DNA from: Allium sativum
Taxonomy: Eukaryota; Streptophyta; Magnoliopsida; Asparagales; Amaryllidaceae
Direction of reading: 5' to 3'
DNA: 64,000 nt
NCBI GenBank assembly: GCA_030737875.1
Contig: JASFAX010000020.1
Location: 30,394,688-30,458,687, forward strand
Shown: one piece after another, positions 23,421-34,020 of the stretch
How the letters are laid out: each line of letters opens with the position of its first letter
How positions within the stretch are numbered: the first letter of the stretch is position 1
The notes under the pieces: model-generated
What the model saw: the letters and a program-made list of their open reading frames with translations, nothing else
What the model was told of the DNA's origin: nothing
Databases searched by the model: none
Translations under genes and position numbers: made by a program

Positions 23421-25408
23421 AGTAACACCCCACGTCCATTAATGTCACTCACAAAGGGACTGCATTAACTTCCATGGAGCATTTTAAGTGAATATAGAAC
23501 AGAAAATCACAAAAAGACAGATATAAAGCAGTACTTGAAAATTTAAAAGTTTATTTATTGCAGCAGAAGGTAAATATGTTTGGTTACATCATCAAAACCA
23601 AAGACTAGAGTCAAGTAAAAAATTTCCATCTTGACAAAATCAGAGTATACAAAAATAAAAAGCATAATCCGAACTTCAATAGCCATGATAAAAGATAAGC
23701 TTAACATCACTTCAGCAATCCAAGTAGTTTAGAAAAGATCCAAGTCAAGTTCCACTAGTGCTAGTCCCACCCTGAGAACCTGAGGTGGGGGGGGGGGGAG
23801 GAAGAAAAGAGGCGAAAACAAAGGGGGTCTGACATAAAGTCTGGCGAGTATGATAACTTTAACAATATAACTTTTAAAGTAACTAGGATAAGCTATAACA
23901 GGAAGATAAGGTATGACTGTGAAACAAATGACAGAGTCAAACAGGAGGAATAAGATGATGTTAAGTCGCGCTTCCACATACTTAAGGGTGATTACTAAGT
24001 TATACCGAACTAATACTAACTGCACCAATACTAGTCACTCTAAAAGTTGATTCCGCCTACTGAACATAACAGATGTGATAATGGTAGTTTCGTGTACCCC
24101 TAGTTGCTGTCATAGGCGCTACCTGCCCCTATCTCCACTAGTTGCACCTACTACCCACCCCATTTTAATTACAATATTTATAATATGGTAGTTGTACTCC
24201 TAGCTGCTGTCATAGGTGCCGCTTGCTCCTATCTCCACAAGTCGTACCCACTACCTTCCCCATTCGATCGACTTCCTAACTCGTAGATACCCGTGCTGGT
24301 CCCACGGTGGGGTGTATCGTTTCCCAAAGTGGCAACTCGATACAACAAAAGATGCATGGCTTATACCTACACGATGCAACAACGTCTTACCTACCAGCCC
24401 GGGCCGACGCACATACATGACCCCGTTGGAATTGCGTTGCCACCGCTAACCCATTTTGGCCTCTTTTAGTCAAGCCCAGTAAGCGTGTCCCGTCCTCAAC
24501 TTGGGTCGAGCTCACAAAGATACTTACGTGTTACTGGTTTGAAACGGGCCCCCATTACTTGACACAAGCTTTCCACGTAAGCTTGGTCCCTACTAATACA
24601 TCCCACTTAACCCCTTCTTATTCATGTCCATTTACATGTTTAAATTTGGTTAAGTGTTTCTATTCGTATTTCCACATGCCACCCAAGGCACCCACTTAAC
24701 CCCCATGTCCTACTTACATGTTTATCTTGGTTAAGTGCAACTAATCGTATTTCCTCATGTCACCCACGTGTCACCCACTTAACCCCCATGTCCCACTACA
24801 TGTTTACTTTGGTTAAGTGTTAATTAATTTCTTACTACCGTAACCCCTGTAGGACCTCTCACATTTGGCTGGCATTTGTGGCTGCTGGATTTGCCGGGCG
24901 GGTCCGTGCAGTCTTACACCACAAACGAGCCTAATCTCGTGTCCATACAGCCGTTACGCATTTAATTTGGGCCTTTGACCTCTCACATTGGGCTACCATT
25001 TGTGCCTGCTGGATTTGCCGGGCGGGTCCGGGCAGTCTTACAGCACAAATGAGAACAACCTCGTGTCTTAGGCATTGATTATTATACATAATCTTTTCAC
25101 CCCAAATTTGGATTAATTATCCCTATTCAAATTTGTTAGTAAATTCCAAATTTACTTATGTCCATAATTTGTCACCTAAATTATGTTCTTCTATTTATGG
25201 TATATAAATTATACCAATTAATTATATGCCTTTTTTAAAGCTTATGTCCATAATTATCACTTAAATTTTGTTCGTTACTGCACATTAATTACCAATTAAT
25301 GCCTTAATTAAATTTTATGCCTTTAAGGAAATTTACACTGATTTCATTATGAAAATTATACCAATTAGTGTCTCCGATTAATTATATGCCTTTTAAGGCC
25401 ACTACATG
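23421..25408 (-). repeat. LTR Y, partial, close to the LTR family of element A
   Basis: Starts GTAACACCCCACGTCC (first T mutated), reverse complement of the end of the A LTR (GGACGTGGGGTGTTAC), and continues co-linear with it: GTGACATTAATG, a G-run (23787-23798), the GATACACCCC block, TTAAGTG repeats and two stem-loops. It stops at 25408 about 1.1 kb short of a full A-type LTR, where LTR Z begins, so the U3 end is missing. It sits inside gag of element T with no internal region of its own. Confidence 0.8.
24853..25067. repeat. Paired 90-nt stem-loops in LTR Y
   Basis: Copies at 24853-24943 and 24977-25067. The second has an inner stem ATTTGTGC/GCACAAAT where A has TTTGTGG/CCACAAA, i.e. both sides of a pair changed together. 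Loops share CTGGATTTGCCGGGCGGGTC. Confidence 0.8.
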
Positions 25409-26519
25409 TGTGACGACCGCCCATAACCCCCGCACTAAACAGGAGGACTAATATACTAAAGGTGTCCCAGGCTGCTATGGACGATCATCAGAGTAGGTAA
25501 ACACATCGAAACCTGTCGTAGAACTCACAGCGCATGGATAAAATATAGTAGAACATATACAACAGGTAATAGAAATGAGGTATCATATAGCAAACTTTTG
25601 AAACTTTCTCAACATCCAGAAAGATTATCCAACTGATATCAAAGTTTGTACATAAGGCCTCACTACAGCTCTCAAGCAACTCAAACAGCGGAAACATAAA
25701 TACTGGATAGTAATTAAACTGGTACGCCAGCCTCCTGCTCGTCATCGCTCAGCTTCCTCGTATCACTAAGCTCCATTACCTGTAACCTGCTACTTAGTCT
25801 GCCCATCCACAACCGGATGAACAGCCCAGGTAATAAGAGGAGACATAAAACCTTGAGTCAGACAATAGTCTTAGTGAGCGATAATACATCTAACAAACTT
25901 CAACAAGAAAGTATATGAGAATGGGTAAATGAACAACTTATCTACCCACATCACCAGAGAAGAACTCAACATTATCTTCCCCACATCGGACAGTGATAGC
26001 CTTTACACCAAGCATTTCAACCATTCATCCATAGAAACCAGAACACCCATTCAATCATACATAACACACATGACATCCAGATTATATAGGTCTCACACAG
26101 ACAACCCTAATCGAGTTTAACATTCCTCAAGTACTCTCGCCAGAGGCCTAGACCAATATCACTTAAGCACTCAAAGAACATCTCCCTCGACTTTGGATAA
26201 CCTATGTGAGATAGTACAAACAGAACAACCAATCATCCATGACTGACTCTGGTATCACCGCCAATCCTGCTTCGAAACCATCGTTATCGTATGACTAGCC
26301 CATATTGCCATCCGTCAAGGGCCATACTCGAAACCCCGGTTCTAGCGAAACTCCATACACCATACAACGAAATGTATTCTAGGCCATACAACGAAACCCA
26401 GGGTATTCGACCATACAACGAAATCGTATAACCCTTGCTCTGAGCCCGCTAGAACCCATGATAACGATAATCTCTCGGCCTTCGCATCTCCAATCGCTAT
26501 CAATCGCGACTGTTCACCA

Positions 26520-26660
26520 ACTCAGGACACTTTAGAGTTGTCATGCTCAGAACACCATAGAGCAATCCTCATCACCCAACTCAAGACACTTTAGAGTTGT
26601 CATGCTCAGAACACCATAGAGCAATCCTCATCACCCAACTCAAGACACTTTAGAGTTGTC
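26520..26660. repeat. 59-bp tandem repeat, about 2.4 copies
   Basis: ACTCA(A/G)GACACTTTAGAGTTG begins at about 26520, 26579 and 26638. The first two units are almost identical. Confidence 0.9.
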
Positions 26661-27040
26661 ACTACGTTCGTTGATCCACCTTGATCAACAAACACATTCA
26701 CCACTTCGAGCCTTCCTACTTGAACCACCTCGAAGTTAGCACTACCTTTGATCCGAAGTAAGCATCAATCATAAGGATCAAAACAATCCATAACATCATA
26801 TCAACTTGCTAGAGAAAGCAAACGACAGCACATAGCCCATTCACCACAGCATTAAAAAGCGCTGCTGAAATCCCCTCCATTTTTAACCAACCAGGGTAGG
26901 ACCGACCCGACCAACTCCAGGACCGACCCGCCTCCGTGCATCCTTGGACCGACCCACCCCCTTGGGACCGACCAGAATATGCTTCCACCTGACCGACCAA
27001 GATTTACCCCATCTGACCGACCAGCTCCTCTAAAGCGACC

Positions 27041-27142
27041 AGCTCCAGAGCGACCAAGATTCCAGAGCCACCAGGATTCCAGAGCGACCAGGATTCCAGA
27101 GCAACCATAATTCCAGAATGACCAGGATTCTAGAGCAACCAG
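27041..27142. repeat. 17-bp tandem repeat, six units
   Basis: Units GATTCCAGAGCGACCAG and variants follow one another exactly every 17 bp from 27041. They sit in a wider GACCGACC-rich tract (26895-27385). Confidence 0.9.
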
Positions 27143-27391
27143 CTTCTCCAGAGCGACCCGCCTCCATGCAGCTTTGGATCGACTCGACCTCCTTGGGACC
27201 GACCAGCTTTGGATCGACCCCGTCAAGACCGACCAGATTTTTCTCCTCCTGACCGACCAGCTCCTTCAGAGTGACCAGGATTTGCTTCCAGTAAAAACCA
27301 ACCAGAATGCCACCATCTGAAACCGACCAGAAACACTTCTGCTCCTTCTGGACCGACCAGGTTAAACCAGAATGCCACCATCTGTGGCTCG

Positions 27392-27679
27392 TAGCGCCCC
27401 CCCGGGGTCGGATCGTGGTAACATTAGGGGGAGGGTTCGTGGTGTTGTCTCGGGATCGAGTGCGCCCCCTTCAGATGTTCGGTTCGTGCCGCCCTCAATT
27501 CGGATCGTGGCGCCCCCTTCAAACTGGTTCGTGACGTCACGTTCGGGTCAGATCGCCCCTATGTCTCCGCGATCTGCGAAGCCCTCCTCAACCTGCTCAT
27601 GTACACTTTCTTCAATTGCTTCATTCGCGACTTCAATCGCCTGCGAAGCTCGTACTTCCTTAGACTTCTTTCCGGCCAT
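27392..27679 (-). pseudogene. N-terminal start of Tat gag, truncated
   Basis: The Met at 27679 opens MAGKKSKEVRASQAIEVANE, a typical Tat-type gag beginning, lying 136 nt downstream of the LTR end. It is open for 43 codons to a stop at about 27548. Beyond that the GC-rich sequence to 27392 repeats GATCGTGG-CGCCCCC-type blocks. LTR Z cuts it off at 27391. The rest of gag resumes, without its middle, at 23420. Confidence 0.6.
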
Positions 27680-27792
27680 GATATCAGATGCCGCTGGAAT
27701 CTTCAAAAATATGAACAGTGAAGTTTCGGGACTGTTTCCTTCGGACTTGAATATCCAAACAACGGAGCAACAATCCAATATGCCAAGAAATC

Positions 27793-27815
27793 AATTCTCA
27801 GTGAAAGCACCAAAA
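27793..27815 (-). other. Primer binding site of element T
   Basis: On the minus strand the LTR end TCTAACA is followed by TTTTGGTGCTTTCACTGAGA. TTGGTGCTTTCA-type primer sites are usual in the Tat lineage; I do not assign the tRNA. Confidence 0.65.
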
Positions 27816-28465
27816 TGTTAGATCAAAATTTGGCTCTAACACCTAAATTGTTCTGATTCGTAGAGAATTATAACTGAAAAATGAGGAAAAAGCAGAGAAC
27901 ACACAAGGTTTATAGTGGTTCGGCGTTAACGAGCCTACGTCCACTTTATATGCTACTGATTATACTTTGAATTCTAGTACAACCAATGATTTCTCTCAAA
28001 CTCACTCTTACAATTATGATTTCTCTCAGTAATCTCGAAGTAAAACTGGTATGACATAGAGGTATGACAGTAATGGTGGAATCAATCCTTAAAACTGCCA
28101 AAAGATCCTGAAAAATGCCAAGCTCTGGGCTGTTTATAGCTAACTTCTGGTGATGGATCGCGGTCATGCGTGGCCCACATCCCGAAGATCTCAGACCGGT
28201 TCGTAGGTTGATGAAGAATTAGTCAAATTAGCCGTTGTGGACAAGTGTCGTGGTCTCCTTAAACCTCGGATCGTCGAAGACCAAGTCGTAGCCATCCTCG
28301 TGTCCGCTGGGCTGGATCGGGTCGTGGTTACTGGAATAGTTCGCACCGTTGGGGGCGATCGCGATCCGGGTAGTCAAGGTGGCCAGGATCCGATACCTGC
28401 TGTATCTGAGACTCAATGGAATACGTGTATAGATCTGGGTGGCTCGATCCAAAAGCTAGCCAACA
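27816..28465 (-). repeat. 5' LTR of the Tat-type element (650 bp)
   Basis: TGTTAGATC at 27816 to GCTAGCCAACA at 28465. Contains GGTTTATAGTGGTTCGGC and AGCCTACGTCCACT, a motif common at the inner part of Tat LTRs. The flank ATAGT at 28466-28470 is the expected target duplication; its partner is not found at 14126-14130 (ATATA), which argues that this LTR and the one at 14131 came from different insertions. Confidence 0.65.
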
Positions 28466-28981
28466 ATAGTAATGCATGTATGCCTAAGCGGTACCTCCTA
28501 TGTGTATGCAATTTTTTCAAAAATCCTTTACAAATATGATGCTCACATCCTAAATATACTAACAGTTGTATATGAAAGCAATACTTAGAAAATAAAAATG
28601 TTTTTTCATTCAAATTTTCCCACAGTCTTATTGGCCAAGAGCATAGTTCATCCAATTGTTCCATCCAAAATCCTTCCAACGAACTTTAATTTTCGAATTT
28701 CAGAAAAATCTAATTTTCTAAATTCGATTTCTTATGTTACAAAAAGGTGGAAAATGGAAAACTTCACATCTTCCATTTCTCTTTTATGTACCCTTTTTCC
28801 AACCTTTCTTGGATTTTATGTAACTATTTATAAAGATTCTCTATCCAAGCACAACCCATATAAGAAAATTTTCGTTTGCTAATATATGACAGTATGCTAT
28901 AACATAAGTTTTCTTACTAGATAATAGAGTTTTATGCACCATAAACAACACCCTGTTAAACCAAAGTAAATCTAAAGCATA
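28466..28981 (-). mobile_element. Second copy of element X 3' internal sequence
   Basis: 28473-28900 is homologous, in the same orientation, to 13691-14130 (AATGCATGTATGC, TAAGCGG, TTTTTCAAAAATCCTTT, and GTTCGTTTGCTAATATATG-type segments). The ORFs over it (28413-28679, 28598-28882) have no domain. It is cut on the right by the CACTA element, with target duplication ATA at 28979-28981. Confidence 0.7.
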
Positions 28982-29006
28982 CATAACTACAAAATAGGTC
29001 AGTCGC
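28982..29006. repeat. Left terminal inverted repeat of K
   Basis: CATAACTACAAAATAGGTC then AGTCGC, matching the right terminus with a few substitutions, including C to T at base 3. Confidence 0.8.
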
Positions 29007-29034
29007 ATATGTTGTTAACCCCTTTGTTGCATCA

Positions 29035-29335
29035 GTTCAGCAACCGATGCATATGCAACCGATGTAATAAGGTAAGGGAAACTGCATCGGTTTTAAAACC
29101 GATGCAACAACTGTAATTTTGCATCGGTTGTTTTGCAATAACTGATGCAAAAGGAAGGCTTTCGGCTTAATTCTCGTTATTATGGTGCATCGGTTACTAG
29201 TAACAACCAATGCAAAAATATGTTTTTGCACTGCCTATCACCGCCGATCGATGCAATATCAAGGACAATGCTTTGACCCATCCCTATTTTGCATCTGTTA
29301 TTTTCGACCACCGATGCAAAATGTCATTCTATTGC
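29035..29335. repeat. Left subterminal GCATCGGTT repeat array of K
   Basis: At least nine copies of GCATCGGTT or its complement AACCGATGC, several as back-to-back palindromes. The 22-bp palindrome at 29084-29105 is GCATCGGTTTT joined to its own reverse complement. Confidence 0.8.
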
Positions 29336-30734
29336 TTTGAATGTCAATTAAAAAAACTCTTCTCATAAAACAATTATAATCATTTAAACAAATTGTTCGT
29401 AATTGCAAACTAAATAAGATAATACCAAAATATTTCATTATAGCATCTATAATCAATACAAAAAAGTTAGTGATAAATTCATTTTAATACAATAATTCAA
29501 ACATTCGACAGATACAATCATTAAAAATCAGTATAGCCTAGACTATGTAATACCCTAATACGTCAACACTTTCAACATCATTCTTCATTTTTCTCCAAAA
29601 TAAGAACCTGAATTGAGATAATACAAAGTGTTAAAAAAATACATACTTAAATAGAGAAACAAGAAATAATAAATATTATTTTTATACTGATTACAAGCAA
29701 TATATTGATATACATAACTTGTAAATAAGAACCATGATAAGTATTTGATTCATATAATTAGTTATTAGCTGTTAAAAATTATGAAAATAATTTATGGTAC
29801 GATAGTCACGCACGAATTTTCCTAAGGACTCACTGTAGGATGAAATGCATAGCAAAGGAATTCATCTTTCTTGCCTTTTTTAGCTATGAGTGCGTACGTC
29901 CATTAAACAATCTTCACTTGTAAACATACATCTTTTTACCTAGACTGTTTTTACAGCAAGTCTCTAAGTGTAGTAGTAACCTCAACTTTTGGCTTTTCCT
30001 GCATCATTTACCTTGCACAAAAATTCAAATTTACCTAGAAAAAAGAGAAACCATTCAGCATATAGACGAAATGATAACAAATGAAAAGAAAATTTTGTGT
30101 TCACTTACGTATCCCACGGTTGTATCCCAAAGATTTATTTTAAAAGGTACAAAAGTGCCTTAACTTGGGCGTAAATTGAACTAACCATTAAACTTTGAAT
30201 AACTACTTTTGCAACTAGCAGCAAATGTAAGACAAAAATTAAAGAGGTCAACTAATTTTTTCATAGTTTTTTTTACACAAACATAAAGAATCAATCTCAT
30301 CAAAAAGCTGTACTGGTCATGCTTCAATAAAACAACTGAAGAAACAACTTTCTTAAAACACGTGTTGTATAACTGAAACTCCAAGAGGAAGACAACTACT
30401 CATAATGTAGTACTAACCGTGTAAAAACAGAAATACAAGGTTTTATGGATAGTAAATATTCATGTGCAATGGATTTGTTTAAACGAGCACAGAAATCCAT
30501 GTGCAGCGCAAGATACCAATTGAACTAAGAACTAGGAAATAAGGATACTAACTTTATAATAGCCTAATATCTGTTGTTGGTTCAAGCCCTTTAATTTTAA
30601 CTAAAGACATGTAGAAGTCGAGATCTGCTGCTTCAACTTAAGAAGTATCTTCAAAATCCTATTACATAACTTTAGAATGGGCCACTGCCTCGACTAAGAG
30701 TTGTGCTAGTGTATTCAGAGCTACAGTGCTTTGT
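29336..30734. other. Left interior of K, no gene seen
   Basis: AT-rich sequence. ORFs here (for example 30181-30384) lack recognisable domains. It ends at the ATGTC target duplication of element B. Confidence 0.5.
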
Positions 30735-30739
30735 ATGTC
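30735..30739. repeat. Target-site duplication of B, left (ATGTC)
   Basis: Identical to 41469-41473 on the other side of B. Confidence 0.95.
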
Positions 30740-31837
30740 TGTAACACCCCACCTCCGCCAGGGTGGCTCTTGCAAGCAACTCTGACTTTGGTGGGGCGTT
30801 TTAAAACAAGGTAAACATGCATAATGATATAACAAGGCAGGACATGACATATATATATATGTAAATAAACAGAGTAAGTAGATAGATAAAACAGCGGTAG
30901 AATTTTAAACCATTTCAAAAACAAGTCTGCTACATCATAATGTCAATTTCCCAAGTAAACAAGTCTAGTACATAAAATAACATCATCTGAAACTGAAAAG
31001 GAAAACATAAAAGTAGCTATCCCCAAAGTGGAAAAACCATAGCGAGCTCAAGTCCAAAGCATACATGAGCTATCCAAGAAAGCAGCTAAGATCCAAGCTA
31101 GGCTCCTGTATTCCCTCCCTGAGAACCTTGGGGGGGGGGGGGGAACGGAAGAAAAGAGGCGAAAGAAAATAGGTCAGTCAAAAAGACTGAGTAAGCCCTG
31201 CTACGATCAGTCTATAAACTAATAAAGTTAACAGCATGATGGAAACTGAGATGATCATAGATAACAACATACTGGCATGATAAATTAACCACAAGATAGA
31301 TAGAGGTGTCATCGCATAAACAAGGTTAAGTTCTGCACCACGGTGTACTAGCAAACCAACATAACAGGTATTGATCCCTTGGCCCAAGCTTTGACCCAAT
31401 AACATGAAGTGACCTTAATATAAGGTCCAACCAAACGGTCTAGTCGATCGGCTCCCTATAAGCCTAACACGTCAAGTGTTGGTGTCCATACGGCCCACAT
31501 ATGGATGTAGTCAGACTGTGCTGGGTCCACCTTCGGGTGTATCAAGCCCTCGGGTGTCAACCCCAGACACTGAAGCAATGATGCACAGTCTAAACCTACT
31601 GGTACCCGTGCCTCGAGTTTGTCCAATATCGGATTACGTGCACGTCCGTAGCCCGCCTGGACCCGCACCGCTGTACCACTCAGCCGTCGCTTTGGTCGCT
31701 TACATCAGTCCAGTAATCGTGCCCCGCCCTAGCCCAGCCTCTAGGGTTGTGATGATACCAAACTGGGATTACTGCTGGAACAGACCACGTTGCTAGGGTT
31801 TCCTAAGAGGGTTAAGTGCGATTTAACCCTTCACTAA

Positions 31838-32060
31838 TCATGGATTAAATTGGTTAAGTGTAACCGACAGTTCACCACTTAACCCCATTTCAATCCCTCG
31901 AACCCCCAAATGGATTAAATTGGTTAAGTGTAACCGACAGTTCACAACTTAACCCCATTTCAATCCCTCGAATCCCCAAATGGATTAAATTGGTTAAGTG
32001 TAACCGACAGTTCACAACTTAACCCCATTTCAATCCCTCGAATCCCCAAATTGGTTAAGT
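31838..32060. repeat. 70-bp tandem repeat, three copies (3' LTR of B)
   Basis: TAACCGACAG falls at 31861, 31931 and 32001. Each unit contains GGTTAAGTG and, about 14 bases on, its complement (C)ACTTAACC, so each can form a small hairpin. Confidence 0.95.
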
Positions 32061-32118
32061 ATTAGTGGACCCTGACTTAACCCTAATCATGAGGCATTAA
32101 TTAGTTTAATGCACCTTA

Positions 32119-32320
32119 ACCTCTCACATTAGACTTCGTTGTGGTTACCTAGTTAAGCCGGTGGGTTCCGGGTAGATTTACACTACAACTTGGTCTAACC
32201 TCGGGTCTTGGCACCACATGACCAACTTCTCACATTGGGTCCTATTGTTTGTAGCCACTAGTTATGCCGGTAGATTCCGGGTAGGATTACGCTACAAACT
32301 CAACCCAACCTCGAGTTGGC
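32119..32320. repeat. Paired 90-nt stem-loops (3' LTR of B)
   Basis: Copies at 32119-32210 and 32226-32320. The second has a perfect outer stem TTGGGT/ACCCAA and inner stem GTTTGTAG/CTACAAAC. Confidence 0.85.
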
Positions 32321-32389
32321 CACACTTATGTTCTCTAAGTGTCATGTCCACTTTATTACAAAACATAATTACAAGTCAACAAATACTTG

Positions 32390-32452
32390 GGTAGACCTAA
32401 CTTAATAGGTAAATTCCCAAGGGGTAGACCTAACTTAATAGGTAAATTCCCA
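32390..32452. repeat. 31-bp direct duplication in LTR of B
   Basis: GGTAGACCTAACTTAATAGG and the following bases occur twice head to tail; the same duplication is present in the other LTR (about 39834-39896). Confidence 0.9.
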
Positions 32453-32559
32453 ATCTTATATTTTCATGTATTTTAGGTTTACCCAAACCCCCCAACGTCA
32501 TTCTATCGCTTACATATTCGTAACAACGCATAAAGGATAGGAAGAGGGAACTTGGCATA

Positions 32560-33170
32560 ACATACATGACGAACTTGCATATCACAACAAACATGCATAA
32601 CATGTTAGACTTGCATAACTTAGCATAGTGAACTTGCATATTACCATAAATATGCATAACATGTTAAACTTGCCTAACATGGCATGTGGAACTTGCATAA
32701 ACACGCATAACTTGTCAAACATGCATAACATATCATTGTGAACTTGCATAAGCACGCATAACTTATTAAACATGCACAACATGGCATAGTGAACTTGCAT
32801 AAGCATGCATAACTTATTAAACATGCACAACATGGCATAGTGAACTTGCATAAGCATGCATAACATGGCATAGTGAACTTGCATAAACATGCATAACTCA
32901 ATAAACTTGCAAATCATGGCATAGTGAACTTGCATAAACATGCATAACTCAATAAACTTGCAAATCATGGCATAGTGAACTTGCATAAACATGCATAACT
33001 CAATAAACTTGCAAATCATGGCATAGTGAACTTGCATAAACATGCATAACTCAATAAACTTGCAAATCATGGCATAGTGAACTTGCATAAACATGCATAA
33101 CTCAATAAACTTGCAAGTCATGGCATAGTGATCTTGCATAAACATGCATAACTCAATAAACTTGCAAAAA
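32560..33170. repeat. 51-bp tandem array in 3' LTR of B
   Basis: Units combine GCATAGTGAACTTGCATAA, ACATGCATAACTCAATAAAC and TTGCAAATCATG. About five near-identical 51-bp units lie at the right, more diverged ones to the left. Because 51 is divisible by 3 a 187-aa minus-strand frame (32582-33145) stays open with a 17-residue repeat; I treat this as incidental. Confidence 0.95.
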
Positions 33171-33529
33171 TCCCAACTTGCATCACATATTAACTTTAGA
33201 GTTTCTAAAATGAAGGTAAGAGGGCTTACTATGCTTATGCGGACTCAAATGAGTATAGCAAATGTAAGAAACCCCTTATGCAACAAAATAAAACCCCAAA
33301 ATGCAAGCAAACTTGATCAAGACTCCTTCTTTATGATGAAAATAGAGAATCAAGACTTTAATGCAAGCTAAAGAGGATCATACAAGCCTAAATACACTTG
33401 TATGCATGGAAATCTCTTAGGAATTTGTTTAGGATTTGTATGAAGAGAGTGGAGGCCATGAGAGGATGGATTTTGACATAGTTTAGTTGCTAGGATGAAT
33501 AATGAGTGATTTAGGGTAGGTTAGGGTCT

Positions 33530-33537
33530 TATTTATA
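33530..33537 (-). promoter_or_regulatory. Putative TATA box, 3' LTR of B
   Basis: TATAAATA on the minus strand, about 485 bp from the U3 end. Confidence 0.6.
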
Positions 33538-33677
33538 GATTAGGCTAGTGATTTAGACCATAGGATTAAACCCTAGTTGAATTAGGTCCATCAGATTTCG
33601 GAATTCTCTAGAACCAAGCCACAAGACCAGACCAAACCCAAAATGGTGCGGCAGGCAAAACTGCCCGGCCACCCCGT

Positions 33678-33739
33678 GTCGACAGGGCTGTCGACAGGGC
33701 TGTCGACACCCTGGGGACCCTGTCGACATGCCTGTCGAC
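33678..33739. promoter_or_regulatory. GTCGAC array, 3' LTR of B (five sites)
   Basis: Five GTCGAC palindromes in 62 bp, some spaced by AGGGCT, flanked by the palindrome GGGAATTTTCCC. Lies 281-342 bp from the U3 end. Confidence 0.8.
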
Positions 33740-34020
33740 ATGGGGGTCCTGGCGGGAATTTTCCCGCCTGCGCCAGTTTGCCCTAATTTCCAACTTTGAA
33801 CTTGAAATTCAAATCTGTTTTTGACATGGAAATTTCTGAAAACTTCAATGGGCCTTAACTGGGTCATTCGGACTCCGATTTTCGAAAACTCGGACTCTAT
33901 TTCGCGTATTTTTCCGAGATGAACGCAATGGCATAGCCCGTTTCCCTTGATTCAAATTTTAGAATTAAATTCTGCCTCGATTTATGTTATAACAGGTTAT
34001 TGAAAATACGGGTTGTTACA

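Larger units (their letters stand above)
25409..27391 (-). repeat. LTR Z, partial, rich in tandem repeats
   Basis: Starts TGTGACGACCGCCC at 25409, directly abutting LTR Y. The layout resembles LTR U at 1-2234. It carries a 59-bp tandem repeat (26520-26660), a 17-bp tandem repeat (27041-27142), and about 480 bp studded with GACCGACC. The right part ends at about 27391 in Tat gag/leader sequence with no LTR terminus, so it is truncated. No open frame with a domain is seen; the ORFs are repeat-driven. Confidence 0.5.
14131..28465 (-). mobile_element. Tat/Retand-type Ty3/gypsy element T, chimeric and interrupted
   Basis: Minus-strand order from the right: LTR (27816-28465), primer site, gag start, [LTRs Y and Z inserted], gag C-terminus, protease, RT, RNase H, second (archaeal-type) RNase H, integrase, tandem repeat, antisense ORF, polypurine tract, LTR (14131-15553). 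A second RNase H after the first is diagnostic of the Tat lineage. The two terminal LTRs agree only at their inner starts (TGTT then CAAAA then TGGCTC then AACACC) and differ in length (1423 against 650 bp), so this is probably two related elements joined by recombination rather than one insertion. Confidence 0.7.
30740..34020 (-). repeat. 3' LTR of B
   Basis: TGTAACACCCC to GGTTGTTACA. Order from the U3 end (34020): conserved start block, GGGAAAATTCCC plus GTCGAC array, TATA motif, 51-bp tandem array, two stem-loops, 70-bp tandem repeat, 14-G run (31130-31143), LTR end. ORFs within it are repeat-driven or mirror LTR sequence. Confidence 0.95.

Noticed and set aside
23729..24028. ORF with a proline run in LTR Y
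   Set aside because: The proline run is the G-homopolymer read on the other strand; no domain.
26852..27226. 124-aa Trp/Gly/Ser-rich minus-strand ORF in LTR Z
   Set aside because: It arises from the 17-bp and GACCGACC repeats.
28982..29335. GCATCGGTT repeats as an independent satellite
   Set aside because: The matching array at 44400-44740, the terminal repeats and the ATA duplication explain them as CACTA subterminal repeats.
32582..33145. Calling the 187-aa and 193-aa B LTR frames protein genes
   Set aside because: The frame is fully explained by a 51-bp tandem repeat; no promoter or start context singles it out.
32560..33170. CRISPR-like array
   Set aside because: Repeats are contiguous without unique spacers and lie in a plant LTR.
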